The notes under the pieces are model-generated. The model had not been told where the DNA came from. It saw nothing but the letters and a program-made list of their open reading frames with translations, and made no database searches. Below are positions 1 to 6,524 of a stretch of DNA of 8,569 bases, piece after piece. Made by a program: the position numbers and the translations under genes. Each line of letters starts with the position of its first letter. The stretch's first letter is position 1. Where the stretch lies: NCBI GenBank assembly GCA_937967345.1, contig CALBTN010000006.1, positions 1 to 8,569 on the forward strand, in the 5' to 3' direction. This DNA is from an uncultured Rubrivivax sp. GTDB lineage: Bacteria > Pseudomonadota > Gammaproteobacteria > Burkholderiales > Burkholderiaceae_C.

Positions 1-35
1 GCGGCCGCGTGATACTGGTCCGGCCCGACCGATGA
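1..35 (+). CDS. Possible 3' end of an upstream gene (partial)
   Basis: One frame runs from the left edge to a TGA at 33-35 and reads GRVILVRPDR before the stop. This TGA overlaps the ATG of the transporter gene in an ATGA arrangement, the usual sign of translational coupling. The tail resembles the extreme C-terminus of some FAD-dependent aromatic monooxygenases, which often end with a phrase like VLVRPD. That resemblance is only a weak suggestion, because about ten residues are visible. If the frame is real, the transporter would be the downstream partner of a catabolic enzyme. Confidence 0.35.
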   Translation, partial: GRVILVRPDR

Positions 36-1258
36 GCCAGCTTCGCGCCCTGCGCCCTTCGCTGCCGATCCTGCTCGGCGCGTCGCTGATGCTCAGCCTG
101 GCGATGGGGCTGCGCCAGAGCCTGGGGCTGTTCATGCCGCCGCTGACGCGCGAGGTCGGCATCTCGGTGGGCGACTTCACGCTGGCGGTGGCGGTGCAGA
201 ACCTGGCCTGGGGCCTGCTGCAGCCGCTGGCCGGCGCCTGGGCGGCGCGGCTGGGCATGCGCTGGCTGATGGTCGGCGGCGCGCTGCTTTACGCGCTGGG
301 GCTGGCGCTGCTGGCCAGCGCCGGCGGCCTGGTGGGCGTGATGCTGGGCGCGGGCGTGTTCATCGGTGCTGCGCTGGCCTGCAACGGCAGTGCGCTGGCG
401 CTGGCGGCGGCGTCGCGCCCGGTGCCGCTGGCGCTGCGCAGCACGGTGCTGGGCATCGTCTCGGCGGCCGGTTCGGTCGGCGCGATGGTGGCCGCGCCGC
501 TCGGGCAGGCGCTGACGCTGGCCTACGGCTGGCGTGCCGGCGTGTGGGGCTTTGCCGCGCTGGCGCTGCTGATGGTGCCGGCCGCCTGGCTGGCCGGGCG
601 GGTCGACAAGCTGCCGCTGCCGCCGCAGCCGGGCCAGGGCGACAGCGCCCGCGCCGCGCTGGGCGTGGCGCTACGCCACCCGTTGTTCGTCGTGTTGGCA
701 ATCACTTACTTCGTCTGCGGAATGCAGTTGGTGTTCCTGACCACGCACCTGCCGTCGTACCTGGACGTGTGCGGCATGGACCCGATGCTCGGCGCGCAGG
801 CGCTGGGCGTGATCGGCGGGGCGAACGTGCTGGGCAGTCTGTTCTTTGGCTGGGCCGGCGGGCGCTGGAACAAGCTGATGCTGCTGGGCGGCATCTACAC
901 GCTGCGTTCGCTGGCGCTGGCGTGGTACTTCAGTGCGCTGCCGACGCCGGCCGGCACGCTGGTGTTCGCCGCGATCATGGGTTTCCTGTGGCTGGGCGTG
1001 GTGCCGCTGGTCACCGGCTGGATCGCCCAGACCTTCGGCCTGAAGTGGCTGGCGATGCTGGCCGGCATTGCCTTCGTCGGCCACCAGCTGGGCAGCTTCG
1101 TCGGCGCCTTCGGCGGCGGGCTGGTGTTCGACCTGGCCGGCTCGTACACGCTGGCCTGGCAGTTCGGCGTCGCCGTGGGGCTGGCGGCCGGTGCGGCGCA
1201 GATCGGCTTTGCCTGGGCGCACGGACGCGCCGCGCCGCCGCGGCTGCGCCCGGGCTGA
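32..1258 (+). CDS. MFS transporter, 12 transmembrane helices
   Basis: This 408-residue protein is almost entirely hydrophobic. Roughly twelve helices can be placed, near residues 11-31, 48-68, 77-97, 101-121, 135-157, 166-188, 217-238, 253-273, 283-302, 307-328, 340-362 and 372-394. The hydrophilic central loop at 190-214 splits it 6+6, the major facilitator superfamily (MFS) plan. A motif-A-like segment between helices 2 and 3 reads GAWAARLGMR (68-77). The segment FVCGMQLVFLTTHLPSYL (227-244) starts the second half in a way I associate with MFS members related to monocarboxylate or aromatic-acid permeases. It should sit in the inner membrane, but the substrate cannot be read from the sequence. 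The ATG at 32 has only a weak ribosome-binding site and overlaps a possible upstream stop, so coupled translation is plausible. The downstream gene is convergent. Confidence 0.9.
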   Translation: MSQLRALRPSLPILLGASLMLSLAMGLRQSLGLFMPPLTREVGISVGDFTLAVAVQNLAWGLLQPLAGAWAARLGMRWLMVGGALLYALGLALLASAGGLVGVMLGAGVFIGAALACNGSALALAAASRPVPLALRSTVLGIVSAAGSVGAMVAAPLGQALTLAYGWRAGVWGFAALALLMVPAAWLAGRVDKLPLPPQPGQGDSARAALGVALRHPLFVVLAITYFVCGMQLVFLTTHLPSYLDVCGMDPMLGAQALGVIGGANVLGSLFFGWAGGRWNKLMLLGGIYTLRSLALAWYFSALPTPAGTLVFAAIMGFLWLGVVPLVTGWIAQTFGLKWLAMLAGIAFVGHQLGSFVGAFGGGLVFDLAGSYTLAWQFGVAVGLAAGAAQIGFAWAHGRAAPPRLRPG

Positions 1259-1286
1259 AGCGTCGGCCGGCCCGGCTGCGCTTCAG
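1255..1286. terminator. Inverted repeat between convergent genes, possible bidirectional terminator
   Basis: CTGAAGCG (1255-1262) and CGCTTCAG (1279-1286) form a perfect 8-bp stem. The 16-nt interior can add a small GCC/GGC inner stem (1266-1268 with 1274-1276). The left arm contains the transporter's TGA stop. The dyad lies between two convergent genes, where a terminator working in both directions would be expected. No T-run follows on either strand, so intrinsic termination would be weak or would need Rho. Confidence 0.45.
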
Positions 1287-1322
1287 GCCTTGCGTCAAGC
1301 CTTGCGTCAAGCCTTGCGCCAG
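1287..1322. repeat. 12-bp tandem repeat, 3 copies, spanning the stop of the HDOD gene
   Basis: Two identical units, GCCTTGCGTCAA (1287-1298 and 1299-1310), are followed by a third, GCCTTGCGCCAG (1311-1322), with two differences. The next 12 bases (1323-1334) are a more diverged copy. On the minus strand the repeat is in register with the HDOD gene: the first unit read gives W-R-K-A, and the following units give stop-R-K-A. The real stop therefore lies inside the repeat, and a second in-frame stop follows at 1295-1297. Confidence 0.85.
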
Positions 1323-2602
1323 GCCTCGGCCCAGCAGGCGAGCACCTGGTCGCTGCCACCGAAAGGGCCGGCCAGTATTTCGATCGCCCGCAGGTCGGCG
1401 GCTTGCAGCGCCTGCAGCAGTTGCAGGTACGGCAACCAAGGCCCGCCCTGGCCGCGCAACGCCTGCGCGGCGCTTTGCGGCAGCCGCAGCGCTTCGACCG
1501 CGGTGTCGATGTTGCACTGCAGCAACAGCGGCAGCATCGTCGCCAGCCCGAGCAGGTACAGCGCGCCCGGGTTCGGCTGCTGCGCGGCGCGCGCCAGCCG
1601 CTCGAACAGCCGCGCGCGCGCCAGCGCGTCGGCCTGCAGCGCGTGCGCGCAAGGGCGCGACGGCGACATGCGCACCAGCATCTGCGCCACCCAGCGGTAC
1701 AGCGCGTCGCGCCCGAGCAGCATGACCGCCTGCTCGATCGAATCGAGCTCGCGCTCGGGCAGCGCGCCGGCGCTGTTCAGGTACTGCAGCAGCCGCACGC
1801 TTAAAGCGGCGTCGGCCTTGATCGCGTCGACCACGGTGGCGTGGTCCTCGTCGTTGAGCAGCCGGTTCAGCAACTGCAGCGCGCGCTGCGCCTGCGGCGG
1901 CAGCGCCTGCGTGCGCCGCGGCTCGCCGCAGCCGCCGATGCTGCAGGCGGCCCACAGCACGGCAGGGTCGAGCGCGGCGTCCAGCGCGTCGACCGATGGC
2001 AGGTCGAGCAGCAGCAGCGGTACGCCCGGCCAGCGCTGCACGGCCGCCTCGACCGCTTGCTGCCAAGCGGCGGCGCTGGCTTCGGCCGGCGGCGTCAGCG
2101 GCATGAAGTCGGGCCGGCCGGCGCCCGGCGGCATCGGCGGCGTGGACTGCGCGGCCCAGCCCACACGCACTCCGGCGCGGCGCAGTCTGGACACCAGCAG
2201 ACTCATCGCCGGCCCGTCGCCGAACAGCGCATCGGCGCGCAGCAGCAGGTGCATGCCGGGCGCGAAGTGCGCATCGAGCGCGGCCGGCGCGAGCCAGCTC
2301 GCCGGCAGCGCGGCCAGCGCGCCCAGGCCCTGGCTGCAGCACAGCCGCATCGCGCCCAGCAGGTTGACCGCGCTGGCGACCGCCGCGGGGCCGCGCAGGC
2401 GCTGCAGCAGCGCGGCATCAATCTGAAACTCGAAGGCCGCCAGCTTGCCCTGGGCCGACACCAGCGGGCGCTGCGCTCCGGTGCCGGTGCACGGCGCGGC
2501 CGAGTGTGCGGTTGCCAGTGGCGCGGTGCCGGCCGGCGCGGTCTGGGCGGCGCGCGCTGCGGCCGGTTTGCGGCGAAAGCGGTCGAGCAGGGCACTGAAC
2601 AT
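1307..2602 (-). CDS. HDOD-domain protein with degenerate EAL-like N-terminal half
   Basis: This 431-residue protein has no signal peptide or membrane helix. Residues 1-45 are a basic then Ala/Pro-rich linker. Residues about 48-210 resemble the EAL half of YuxH-type EAL-HDOD proteins, with QGKLAAFEFQID (51-62) in place of the usual opening around the YELL motif. I do not see the full set of acidic metal-binding residues, so cyclic-di-GMP hydrolysis is unlikely. Residues about 235-431 form an HDOD domain: QLLNRLLNDEDHATVVDAIKADAALSVRLLQYLNSAG runs from 243 to 279, followed by SIEQAVMLLGRDALYRWV (288-305). HDOD domains lack the HD hydrolase metal site and are thought to act as signalling or protein-binding modules. 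The start chosen is MFSALLDRF (2602). The same frame is open 18 codons further upstream, but that stretch has no better start. No Shine-Dalgarno is evident. The exact role is unknown. Confidence 0.8.
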   Translation of the reverse strand: MFSALLDRFRRKPAAARAAQTAPAGTAPLATAHSAAPCTGTGAQRPLVSAQGKLAAFEFQIDAALLQRLRGPAAVASAVNLLGAMRLCCSQGLGALAALPASWLAPAALDAHFAPGMHLLLRADALFGDGPAMSLLVSRLRRAGVRVGWAAQSTPPMPPGAGRPDFMPLTPPAEASAAAWQQAVEAAVQRWPGVPLLLLDLPSVDALDAALDPAVLWAACSIGGCGEPRRTQALPPQAQRALQLLNRLLNDEDHATVVDAIKADAALSVRLLQYLNSAGALPERELDSIEQAVMLLGRDALYRWVAQMLVRMSPSRPCAHALQADALARARLFERLARAAQQPNPGALYLLGLATMLPLLLQCNIDTAVEALRLPQSAAQALRGQGGPWLPYLQLLQALQAADLRAIEILAGPFGGSDQVLACWAEAWRKA

Positions 2603-2667
2603 GGGGTCGAGCGTAGCCGGCGCCGGCAAGCGCGCTGCGCGAAACAGCGCTGCCAAACCCTGCCAGT

Positions 2668-2698
2668 CCGCGGCGGCGCGAGCGTGGCGCCGCCGCGG
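2668..2698 (-). terminator. 12-bp perfect hairpin downstream of the DUF169 gene
   Basis: CCGCGGCGGCGC (2668-2679) and GCGCCGCCGCGG (2687-2698) are exact reverse complements around a 7-nt loop (2680-2686). On the minus strand the hairpin begins about ten bases after the stop of the DUF169 gene and ends 65 bases before the HDOD start. It is therefore well placed to end the DUF169 transcript. The stem is all G-C. No proper U-tract follows; the minus strand continues ACTGGCAGGGTTTGGC. It may be a Rho-assisted terminator or an RNA-stabilising 3' hairpin. Confidence 0.55.
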
Positions 2699-2707
2699 GC
2701 GGCCGAT

Positions 2708-3493
2708 TCAACCGCCCGTCTTGCTCGGGTAGCTGGCGCCCAGCCCGGCGCGGGCATCGGCCTGGATGCCGTAGGGCGGGATCGGATAGCGCAGCCCGTT
2801 CCTGGCCAACGCCTGCATGCCGGCGATGGCCTTGGGCAGGTCGGCCGGCGGCAGCGCCATCAGCAGCTCGTCGTCGGCGACGCCGCCGTAGCGGCGCTCG
2901 GCAAAGCACGGGATCGACAGGCTCGCCTTGCCGGTGGCCAACGCGCGGCCCCAGCTGTCGGCGCAGGACGATTCGCCGACCACGCTCCAGTCGAAGCGCT
3001 CGTAGCCGGCCCACTGCAGGCCGTTGATCAGCAGGATCATCTGCCCTGGCGTGGCGTAGACCAGGCAGATGTCGGGCGGGTCCAGCCGCCCGCTGGTCAA
3101 CGGTGATACCGCCATCGCGCGGTACTTGCCGTGCGGCACCACGCTCATCGCGCGCTGGTGCGCGGCCGAGTCCTCGAGCGTGGCGAACCACACGCCGGTC
3201 ATCGCCTTGCCCGACAGCCACTCGTCGTCCTGCGGGTGCAGTCCGAGCACCGCGCCGCACTGCGGGCCCACCAGGTCGTCTTGCGTGATGCCGACGGTGA
3301 AGCCCAGCCGCGCTGCCTGCGCGACGATCTGGTCGGCGGTGTGGATCGCGTTCGGCCGGCGCAGCTTGGGGATGGCGAGCATGTCCTCGACGCGCTCGAA
3401 CAGCTTCATGCCGATCGGCGTGGTCTTCAGCCGCAGCAGGCGGTTGAGTTCGTCGACCAGCTTCGGCCAGTCGATGGGGGTGTGCTCGGACAT
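2708..3493 (-). CDS. DUF169-family protein
   Basis: This soluble protein has 261 residues, and I recognise it as the DUF169 family by its overall layout. It has a short N-terminal helix region (PIDWPKLVDELNRLLRLKTTPIGMKLF). A central segment, DICLVYATPGQMILLINGLQWAGYE, is followed by the characteristic SIPCFAERRYGG and a C-terminal LPPADLPKAIAGMQAL. Conserved-looking cysteines occur in QCGA, DICL, SSCADS and SIPCF. The biochemical function of the family is not established, so none is assigned. The start is the ATG at 3493 (MSEHTPIDW). The frame stays open upstream to 3673, but that stretch overlaps creA on the opposite strand and reads as low-complexity sequence. The ribosome-binding site is weak. 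It is transcribed divergently from creA with a 43-bp gap. Confidence 0.8.
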   Translation of the reverse strand: MSEHTPIDWPKLVDELNRLLRLKTTPIGMKLFERVEDMLAIPKLRRPNAIHTADQIVAQAARLGFTVGITQDDLVGPQCGAVLGLHPQDDEWLSGKAMTGVWFATLEDSAAHQRAMSVVPHGKYRAMAVSPLTSGRLDPPDICLVYATPGQMILLINGLQWAGYERFDWSVVGESSCADSWGRALATGKASLSIPCFAERRYGGVADDELLMALPPADLPKAIAGMQALARNGLRYPIPPYGIQADARAGLGASYPSKTGG

Positions 3494-3523
3494 GGCGGTG
3501 CTCAGGGTGGTGGGCGGTCGCGC

Positions 3524-3537
3524 TAGGCTACGGCCTA
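3524..3537. promoter_or_regulatory. Small dyad at the divergent DUF169/creA gap, possible operator
   Basis: TAGGC-TACG-GCCTA is a perfect 5-bp inverted repeat with a 4-nt spacer, in the only 43 bp separating two divergent starts (3493 on minus, 3537 on plus). Its last base is the A of the proposed creA ATG. Promoters for both genes must lie in or near this gap. I cannot identify convincing -35/-10 boxes on either strand. The dyad could be an operator or chance. Confidence 0.25.
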
Positions 3538-4031
3538 TGCAAAGTACTGTCATGCACGACAAGCTTGCGGCGTGGGTCGTGGCCTTCGCCGCCGCGGGGG
3601 CCGCGGCCGCGGCAAGCGCCGAGACGATCGGCGAGGTGGACACGGTCTTCAAGTGGATCGGGCCCGACCACAAGATCGTGGTCGAGGTCTACGACGATCC
3701 GAAGGTGGCCGGCGTGAGCTGCTACGTGTCGCGCGCCAAGACCGGCGGCATCAAGGGCGGGCTCGGGCTGGCCGAGGACAAGGCCGAGGCCTCGATCGCC
3801 TGCGCGCAGACCGGGCCGATCCGCATCGACAAGCCGCTGCCGCAGCAAGAGGACATGTTCACCGAGCGCATTTCGCTGGTGTTCAAGAAGCTGCGCGTGG
3901 TGCGCATGGTCGACGTCAAGCGCAATGCGCTGGTGTACCTGACCTACTCCGACCGTGTGATCGAGGGCTCGCCGCAGAACAGCGTCGGCGTGGTGGCGGT
4001 GGACCCGGCGCTGAAGATCCCGCTGCGCTGA
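3537..4031 (+). CDS. creA: CreA family exported protein
   Basis: This 164-residue protein matches the CreA family (PF05981). After the leader it reads ETIGEVDTVFKWIG, then KIVVEVYDDPKVAGVSCYVS, KGGLGLAEDKAEASIACAQTGPI, and near the end YSDRVIEGSPQNSVGVV. A signal peptide is clear: n-region MHDK, a hydrophobic Val/Ala core, and a likely cleavage after ASA at about residue 28. The mature protein should therefore be periplasmic. Cysteines 62 and 89 are the only two after the leader and could form a disulfide. The molecular function of CreA is unknown; in E. coli the gene sits beside creBCD. The start at 3537 has an AGG nine bases upstream. An in-frame ATG at 3552 would give an equally good signal peptide with less n-region. 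The methyltransferase gene follows after 38 bp, so the two are probably cotranscribed. Confidence 0.88.
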   Translation: MQSTVMHDKLAAWVVAFAAAGAAAAASAETIGEVDTVFKWIGPDHKIVVEVYDDPKVAGVSCYVSRAKTGGIKGGLGLAEDKAEASIACAQTGPIRIDKPLPQQEDMFTERISLVFKKLRVVRMVDVKRNALVYLTYSDRVIEGSPQNSVGVVAVDPALKIPLR

Positions 4032-4069
4032 ACGCGCCCGGCGCCGCTGCGTCTGGCACCATCGGCGCC

Positions 4070-5335
4070 ATGTCCGACGCCGAAGCTGCCGCCCCCGACG
4101 CCAAAGATGCGGCCAACGACGCGGCCAACGAAACCGCCAACGCAAAGGTCATCGCGCGCTTCTTCGAGCGCTGCGCGGCCAGCCTGCGCGACGGCGGCTT
4201 CGAGCGCATCGTGCTGGCCGGGCCGCGCCCGGCGCTGCAGGACCTGAAGCGCATCAGCGCGCGCTGCATCGCGCTGCAGGGCGTGCCGCAGTTGAGTCTG
4301 GTCCATGCCTACGAGCGGCGCGACGAGACGCACAACCTGCCGATCGGCGACGCGCTGGCGTGGTTGCGCTCGCTGCTCGGGCCGCAGGGCTTTGCCAACG
4401 CGCATCTGCACAGCCGGGACGGCGAGCTGCAGCTGGCGTGCAGCCGCAAGGGCCGCTGGAGCCTGCGCAGCCGCCGCCCGGATGCGCCCGGCGGCGGCGC
4501 GATCGTGGCGCCGGCCGTGCACAACCGCGACAAGCGGCGCTGGCTGAGCCTGGACCGCCCCTTTCTCGAGGCGCTGGGCGTGGCCGACGCGCAGCAGCGG
4601 TTGGTGCCGGCGATGGCGCGCAAGTGGAAGCAGATCAACAAGTTCGTCGAGATCATCGACGCCGCGCTGGCGGCCTCGCCGCTGGCCGCGCGCCAGCGCA
4701 TCAACGTGCTGGATTTCGGCTCGGGCAAGGGCTACCTGACCTTCGCGCTGCACGAGCACCTGCGCGGCACGCTGGGCCGCGACGCGCAGGTCGTGGGCGT
4801 GGAACTGCGTGCCGAGCTGGTGCGGTTGTGCAACGACGTCGCGGCGCGGCTGGGCCTGCCGGGCCTGCGTTTCGAGCAAGGCGACGTCGCCGGACGCGAG
4901 GTGCGCGACATCGACCTGATGATCGCGCTGCACGCCTGCGACACCGCCACCGACCACGCGATCCACAAGGGCATCCGCGGCGGCGCGGCGATCATCTGCT
5001 GCGCGCCGTGCTGCCACAAGCAGCTGCGGCCGCAGTTGCTGCAGCCGCACCCGCTGCGCCCGCTGCTGCGCCACGGCGTGCACTTGGGGCAGCAGGCCGA
5101 GATGCTGACCGACGCGCTGCGCGCGCTGCTGCTGGACGCCTGCGGCTACGACACCCAGGTGTTCGAGTTCGTGTCGCTGGAGCACACCGCGAAGAACAAG
5201 ATGCTGCTGGCGGTCAAGCGCGCCGCGCCGCGCGAGGCGGCGCCGCTGCTGGCGCAGTTGAGCGAGCTGAAGGATTTCTACGGCATCCGCGAGCAGTGCC
5301 TGGAGACCTTGCTGCGCGCCGAGGCGCTGATCTAG
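4070..5335 (+). CDS. SAM-dependent methyltransferase, Methyltransf_32-like
   Basis: This 421-residue cytosolic protein has a Rossmann-type methyltransferase domain in its second half. The SAM-binding motif I is VLDFGSGKGYLTFAL (213-227). An acidic residue follows the second strand (E245 in VGVELRAEL). A motif-IV-like segment, DLMIALHACDTATDHAI, spans 282-298, and a Cys-rich ICCAPCCHKQL spans 309-319. This combination is typical of the Methyltransf_32 group, which includes the eukaryotic METTL25/RRNAD1-like proteins. The substrate is not established for this bacterial type; RNA is a possible guess. Residues 26-205 carry a conserved-looking N-terminal domain including MARKWKQINKFVEII (182-196). 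The first 25 residues are Asp/Ala/Asn-rich and derive from a 12-bp repeat. The ATG at 4070 has no clear Shine-Dalgarno, but no other start lies nearby. It probably forms an operon with creA. Confidence 0.85.
   Translation: MSDAEAAAPDAKDAANDAANETANAKVIARFFERCAASLRDGGFERIVLAGPRPALQDLKRISARCIALQGVPQLSLVHAYERRDETHNLPIGDALAWLRSLLGPQGFANAHLHSRDGELQLACSRKGRWSLRSRRPDAPGGGAIVAPAVHNRDKRRWLSLDRPFLEALGVADAQQRLVPAMARKWKQINKFVEIIDAALAASPLAARQRINVLDFGSGKGYLTFALHEHLRGTLGRDAQVVGVELRAELVRLCNDVAARLGLPGLRFEQGDVAGREVRDIDLMIALHACDTATDHAIHKGIRGGAAIICCAPCCHKQLRPQLLQPHPLRPLLRHGVHLGQQAEMLTDALRALLLDACGYDTQVFEFVSLEHTAKNKMLLAVKRAAPREAAPLLAQLSELKDFYGIREQCLETLLRAEALI
4106..4141 (+). repeat. 12-bp tandem repeat, 3 copies, coding for DAAN-DAAN-ETAN
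   Basis: The units GATGCGGCCAAC, GACGCGGCCAAC and GAAACCGCCAAC run head to tail and encode residues 13-24 of the methyltransferase. Copies 1 and 2 differ by one silent base, and copy 3 has several changes. The region lies ahead of the folded domain and looks like a disordered acidic leader. Confidence 0.8.
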
Positions 5336-5352
5336 CGTCGTGCTGTCTGCGT

Positions 5353-5376
5353 CGCGGGAGTTGGGTGCACCCCGCG
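5353..5376. terminator. Hairpin in the convergent methyltransferase/hypE gap
   Basis: CGCGGG (5353-5358) pairs with CCCGCG (5371-5376) around a 12-nt loop that includes most of the self-complementary GGGTGCACCC (5363-5372). It starts 18 bases after the methyltransferase stop and lies about 95 bases beyond the hypE stop on the other strand. No U-tract follows. The rest of the 136-bp gap (5336-5471) holds no gene I can support, only a short GCGGCGCCGC palindrome at 5457-5466 close to the end of hypE. Confidence 0.35.
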
Positions 5377-5471
5377 CCTCGGGTGTTCGGCTTTGACCGG
5401 CAACCTCGTCGGAGTGCGGGCACGAGTCCAGGATCGAGCCATGGCGTGGGCCGGCGCGGCGCCGCAGGAGT

Positions 5472-6524
5472 TCAGCAGATCCTGGGCAGCGCCTCGCCGG
5501 TGGGCCACTCCACCAGGCGGTGGCCGCCCAGCCGCGTGCGCATCTGCACGAAACGGTGCGGGTCGTCCACCGCGTGGCCGATCGACACCGCGTCGCGGCC
5601 CAGCGGATGCGCACGCAGCGCCGCCAGGGCCGCGCCGGCAAAGGCCGGCGCGACGGCCGCCACCAGCCGGCCTTCGTTGGCCAGTTGCAGCGGCTCCAGC
5701 CCCAGCAGCTCACAGGCCGCACGCACCGCCGGCGGCACCGGCAACGCCGCTTCCTCGATCTCGATGCCAACGCCGGCCGCGCGCGCGAATTCGTGCAGCA
5801 GCGCCGCGACCCCGCCGCGCGTGGGGTCGCGCAGCGCATGCACCGCACCTTCAGGCACGGCTGCCAGCAGCGCGGCCACCAGACCATGCAGTGCGGCGCA
5901 GTCGGAGCACAGGTCCGACTCGAAACCCAGCGATTCGCGCTGCGACAGCACCGCCACGCCATGCTGGCCGATCGGCCCCGACAGCAGCAGCGCGTCGCCC
6001 GGGCGCAGCAGCGCCGCGCCCAGCCGCCGGCTGGCAGGCAGCGCGCCGACACCGGTGGTGGCGATGAAGACGCCGTCGCCCTTGCCGCGCTGCACGACCT
6101 TGGTGTCGCCGGCCACCACCGGCACGCCGGCCTCGCGCGCCGCGCGGCCCATCGACAGCGCGACGCGCTGCAGCTCGGCCAGCGGCAGACCCTCCTCGAG
6201 CACGAAGCTGGCGCTCAGCGCCAGCGGCATGGCACCCAGCATGGCCACGTCGTTGACCGTGCCATGCACCGCCAGGCTGCCGATGTCGCCGCCGGGAAAG
6301 AACAGCGGCGACACCACGTGGCCGTCGGTGGCGACGACCAGCCGGTGGCCGGGCGGCGCGTCGAGCACCGCGCCGTCGTCCAGCGCGCGCAGCGCGGGGT
6401 TGTCCAGCGCGGGCAGGAACAGCTCCTCGACGAGTTGCAGCGCGGCCCGCCCGCCGGCGCCGTGCGCCAGCTCGATGCGCCCGCGCCGCAGGTCCAGCGG
6501 CCGCTGGCCGTCGCGCCAGCTCAT
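5472..6524 (-). CDS. hypE: HypE, carbamoyl-dehydratase of [NiFe]-hydrogenase maturation
   Basis: HypE accepts a carbamoyl group from HypF on its C-terminal cysteine and dehydrates it with ATP to a thiocyanate, the source of the cyanide ligands. The protein has 350 residues, close to the family norm. It ends in LPRIC, so the acceptor is Cys350 as the last residue. Other family features are IELAHGAGGR (17-26), the ATP-binding region TDGHVVSPLFFPGGDIG (66-82) with VNDVAMLGA (90-98), GDTKVV, GPIGQHGVAVLS, and RDPTRGGVAALLHEFA before the C-terminal domain. The start is the ATG at 6524. It overlaps the hypD stop by 4 bp and is preceded by a good GAGGTG. It is the last gene of the cluster. Confidence 0.95.
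   Translation of the reverse strand: MSWRDGQRPLDLRRGRIELAHGAGGRAALQLVEELFLPALDNPALRALDDGAVLDAPPGHRLVVATDGHVVSPLFFPGGDIGSLAVHGTVNDVAMLGAMPLALSASFVLEEGLPLAELQRVALSMGRAAREAGVPVVAGDTKVVQRGKGDGVFIATTGVGALPASRRLGAALLRPGDALLLSGPIGQHGVAVLSQRESLGFESDLCSDCAALHGLVAALLAAVPEGAVHALRDPTRGGVAALLHEFARAAGVGIEIEEAALPVPPAVRAACELLGLEPLQLANEGRLVAAVAPAFAGAALAALRAHPLGRDAVSIGHAVDDPHRFVQMRTRLGGHRLVEWPTGEALPRIC

Noticed and set aside
1011..2342. Long minus-strand frame (443 codons) across the HDOD gene and the convergent gap
   Set aside because: Arg/Ala-rich translation with no motifs. The overlapping frame encodes a recognisable HDOD domain.
2651..2666. Sigma-54-like sequence on the minus strand (TGGCAGGGTTTGGCA) upstream of the HDOD gene
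   Set aside because: The -24 GG element is present, but the -12 TTGC element is out of spacing. A sigma-70 reading with TTGGCA has no -10 partner at 16-18 bases.
3494..3673. Upstream extension of the DUF169 protein by 60 codons
   Set aside because: The extension overlaps creA's start and signal-peptide region on the other strand and reads as Ala-rich filler. The DUF169 similarity begins after the ATG at 3493.
5363..5372. Perfect palindrome GGGTGCACCC in the methyltransferase/hypE gap as an operator
   Set aside because: It sits at two 3' ends where no promoter is expected, and it is largely within the loop of the hairpin already listed.
3944..6052. Long open frame on the minus strand (702 codons)
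   Set aside because: It lies antisense to the methyltransferase and runs out of frame through hypE. Composition is Arg/Gln/Ala-biased with no recognisable motif.
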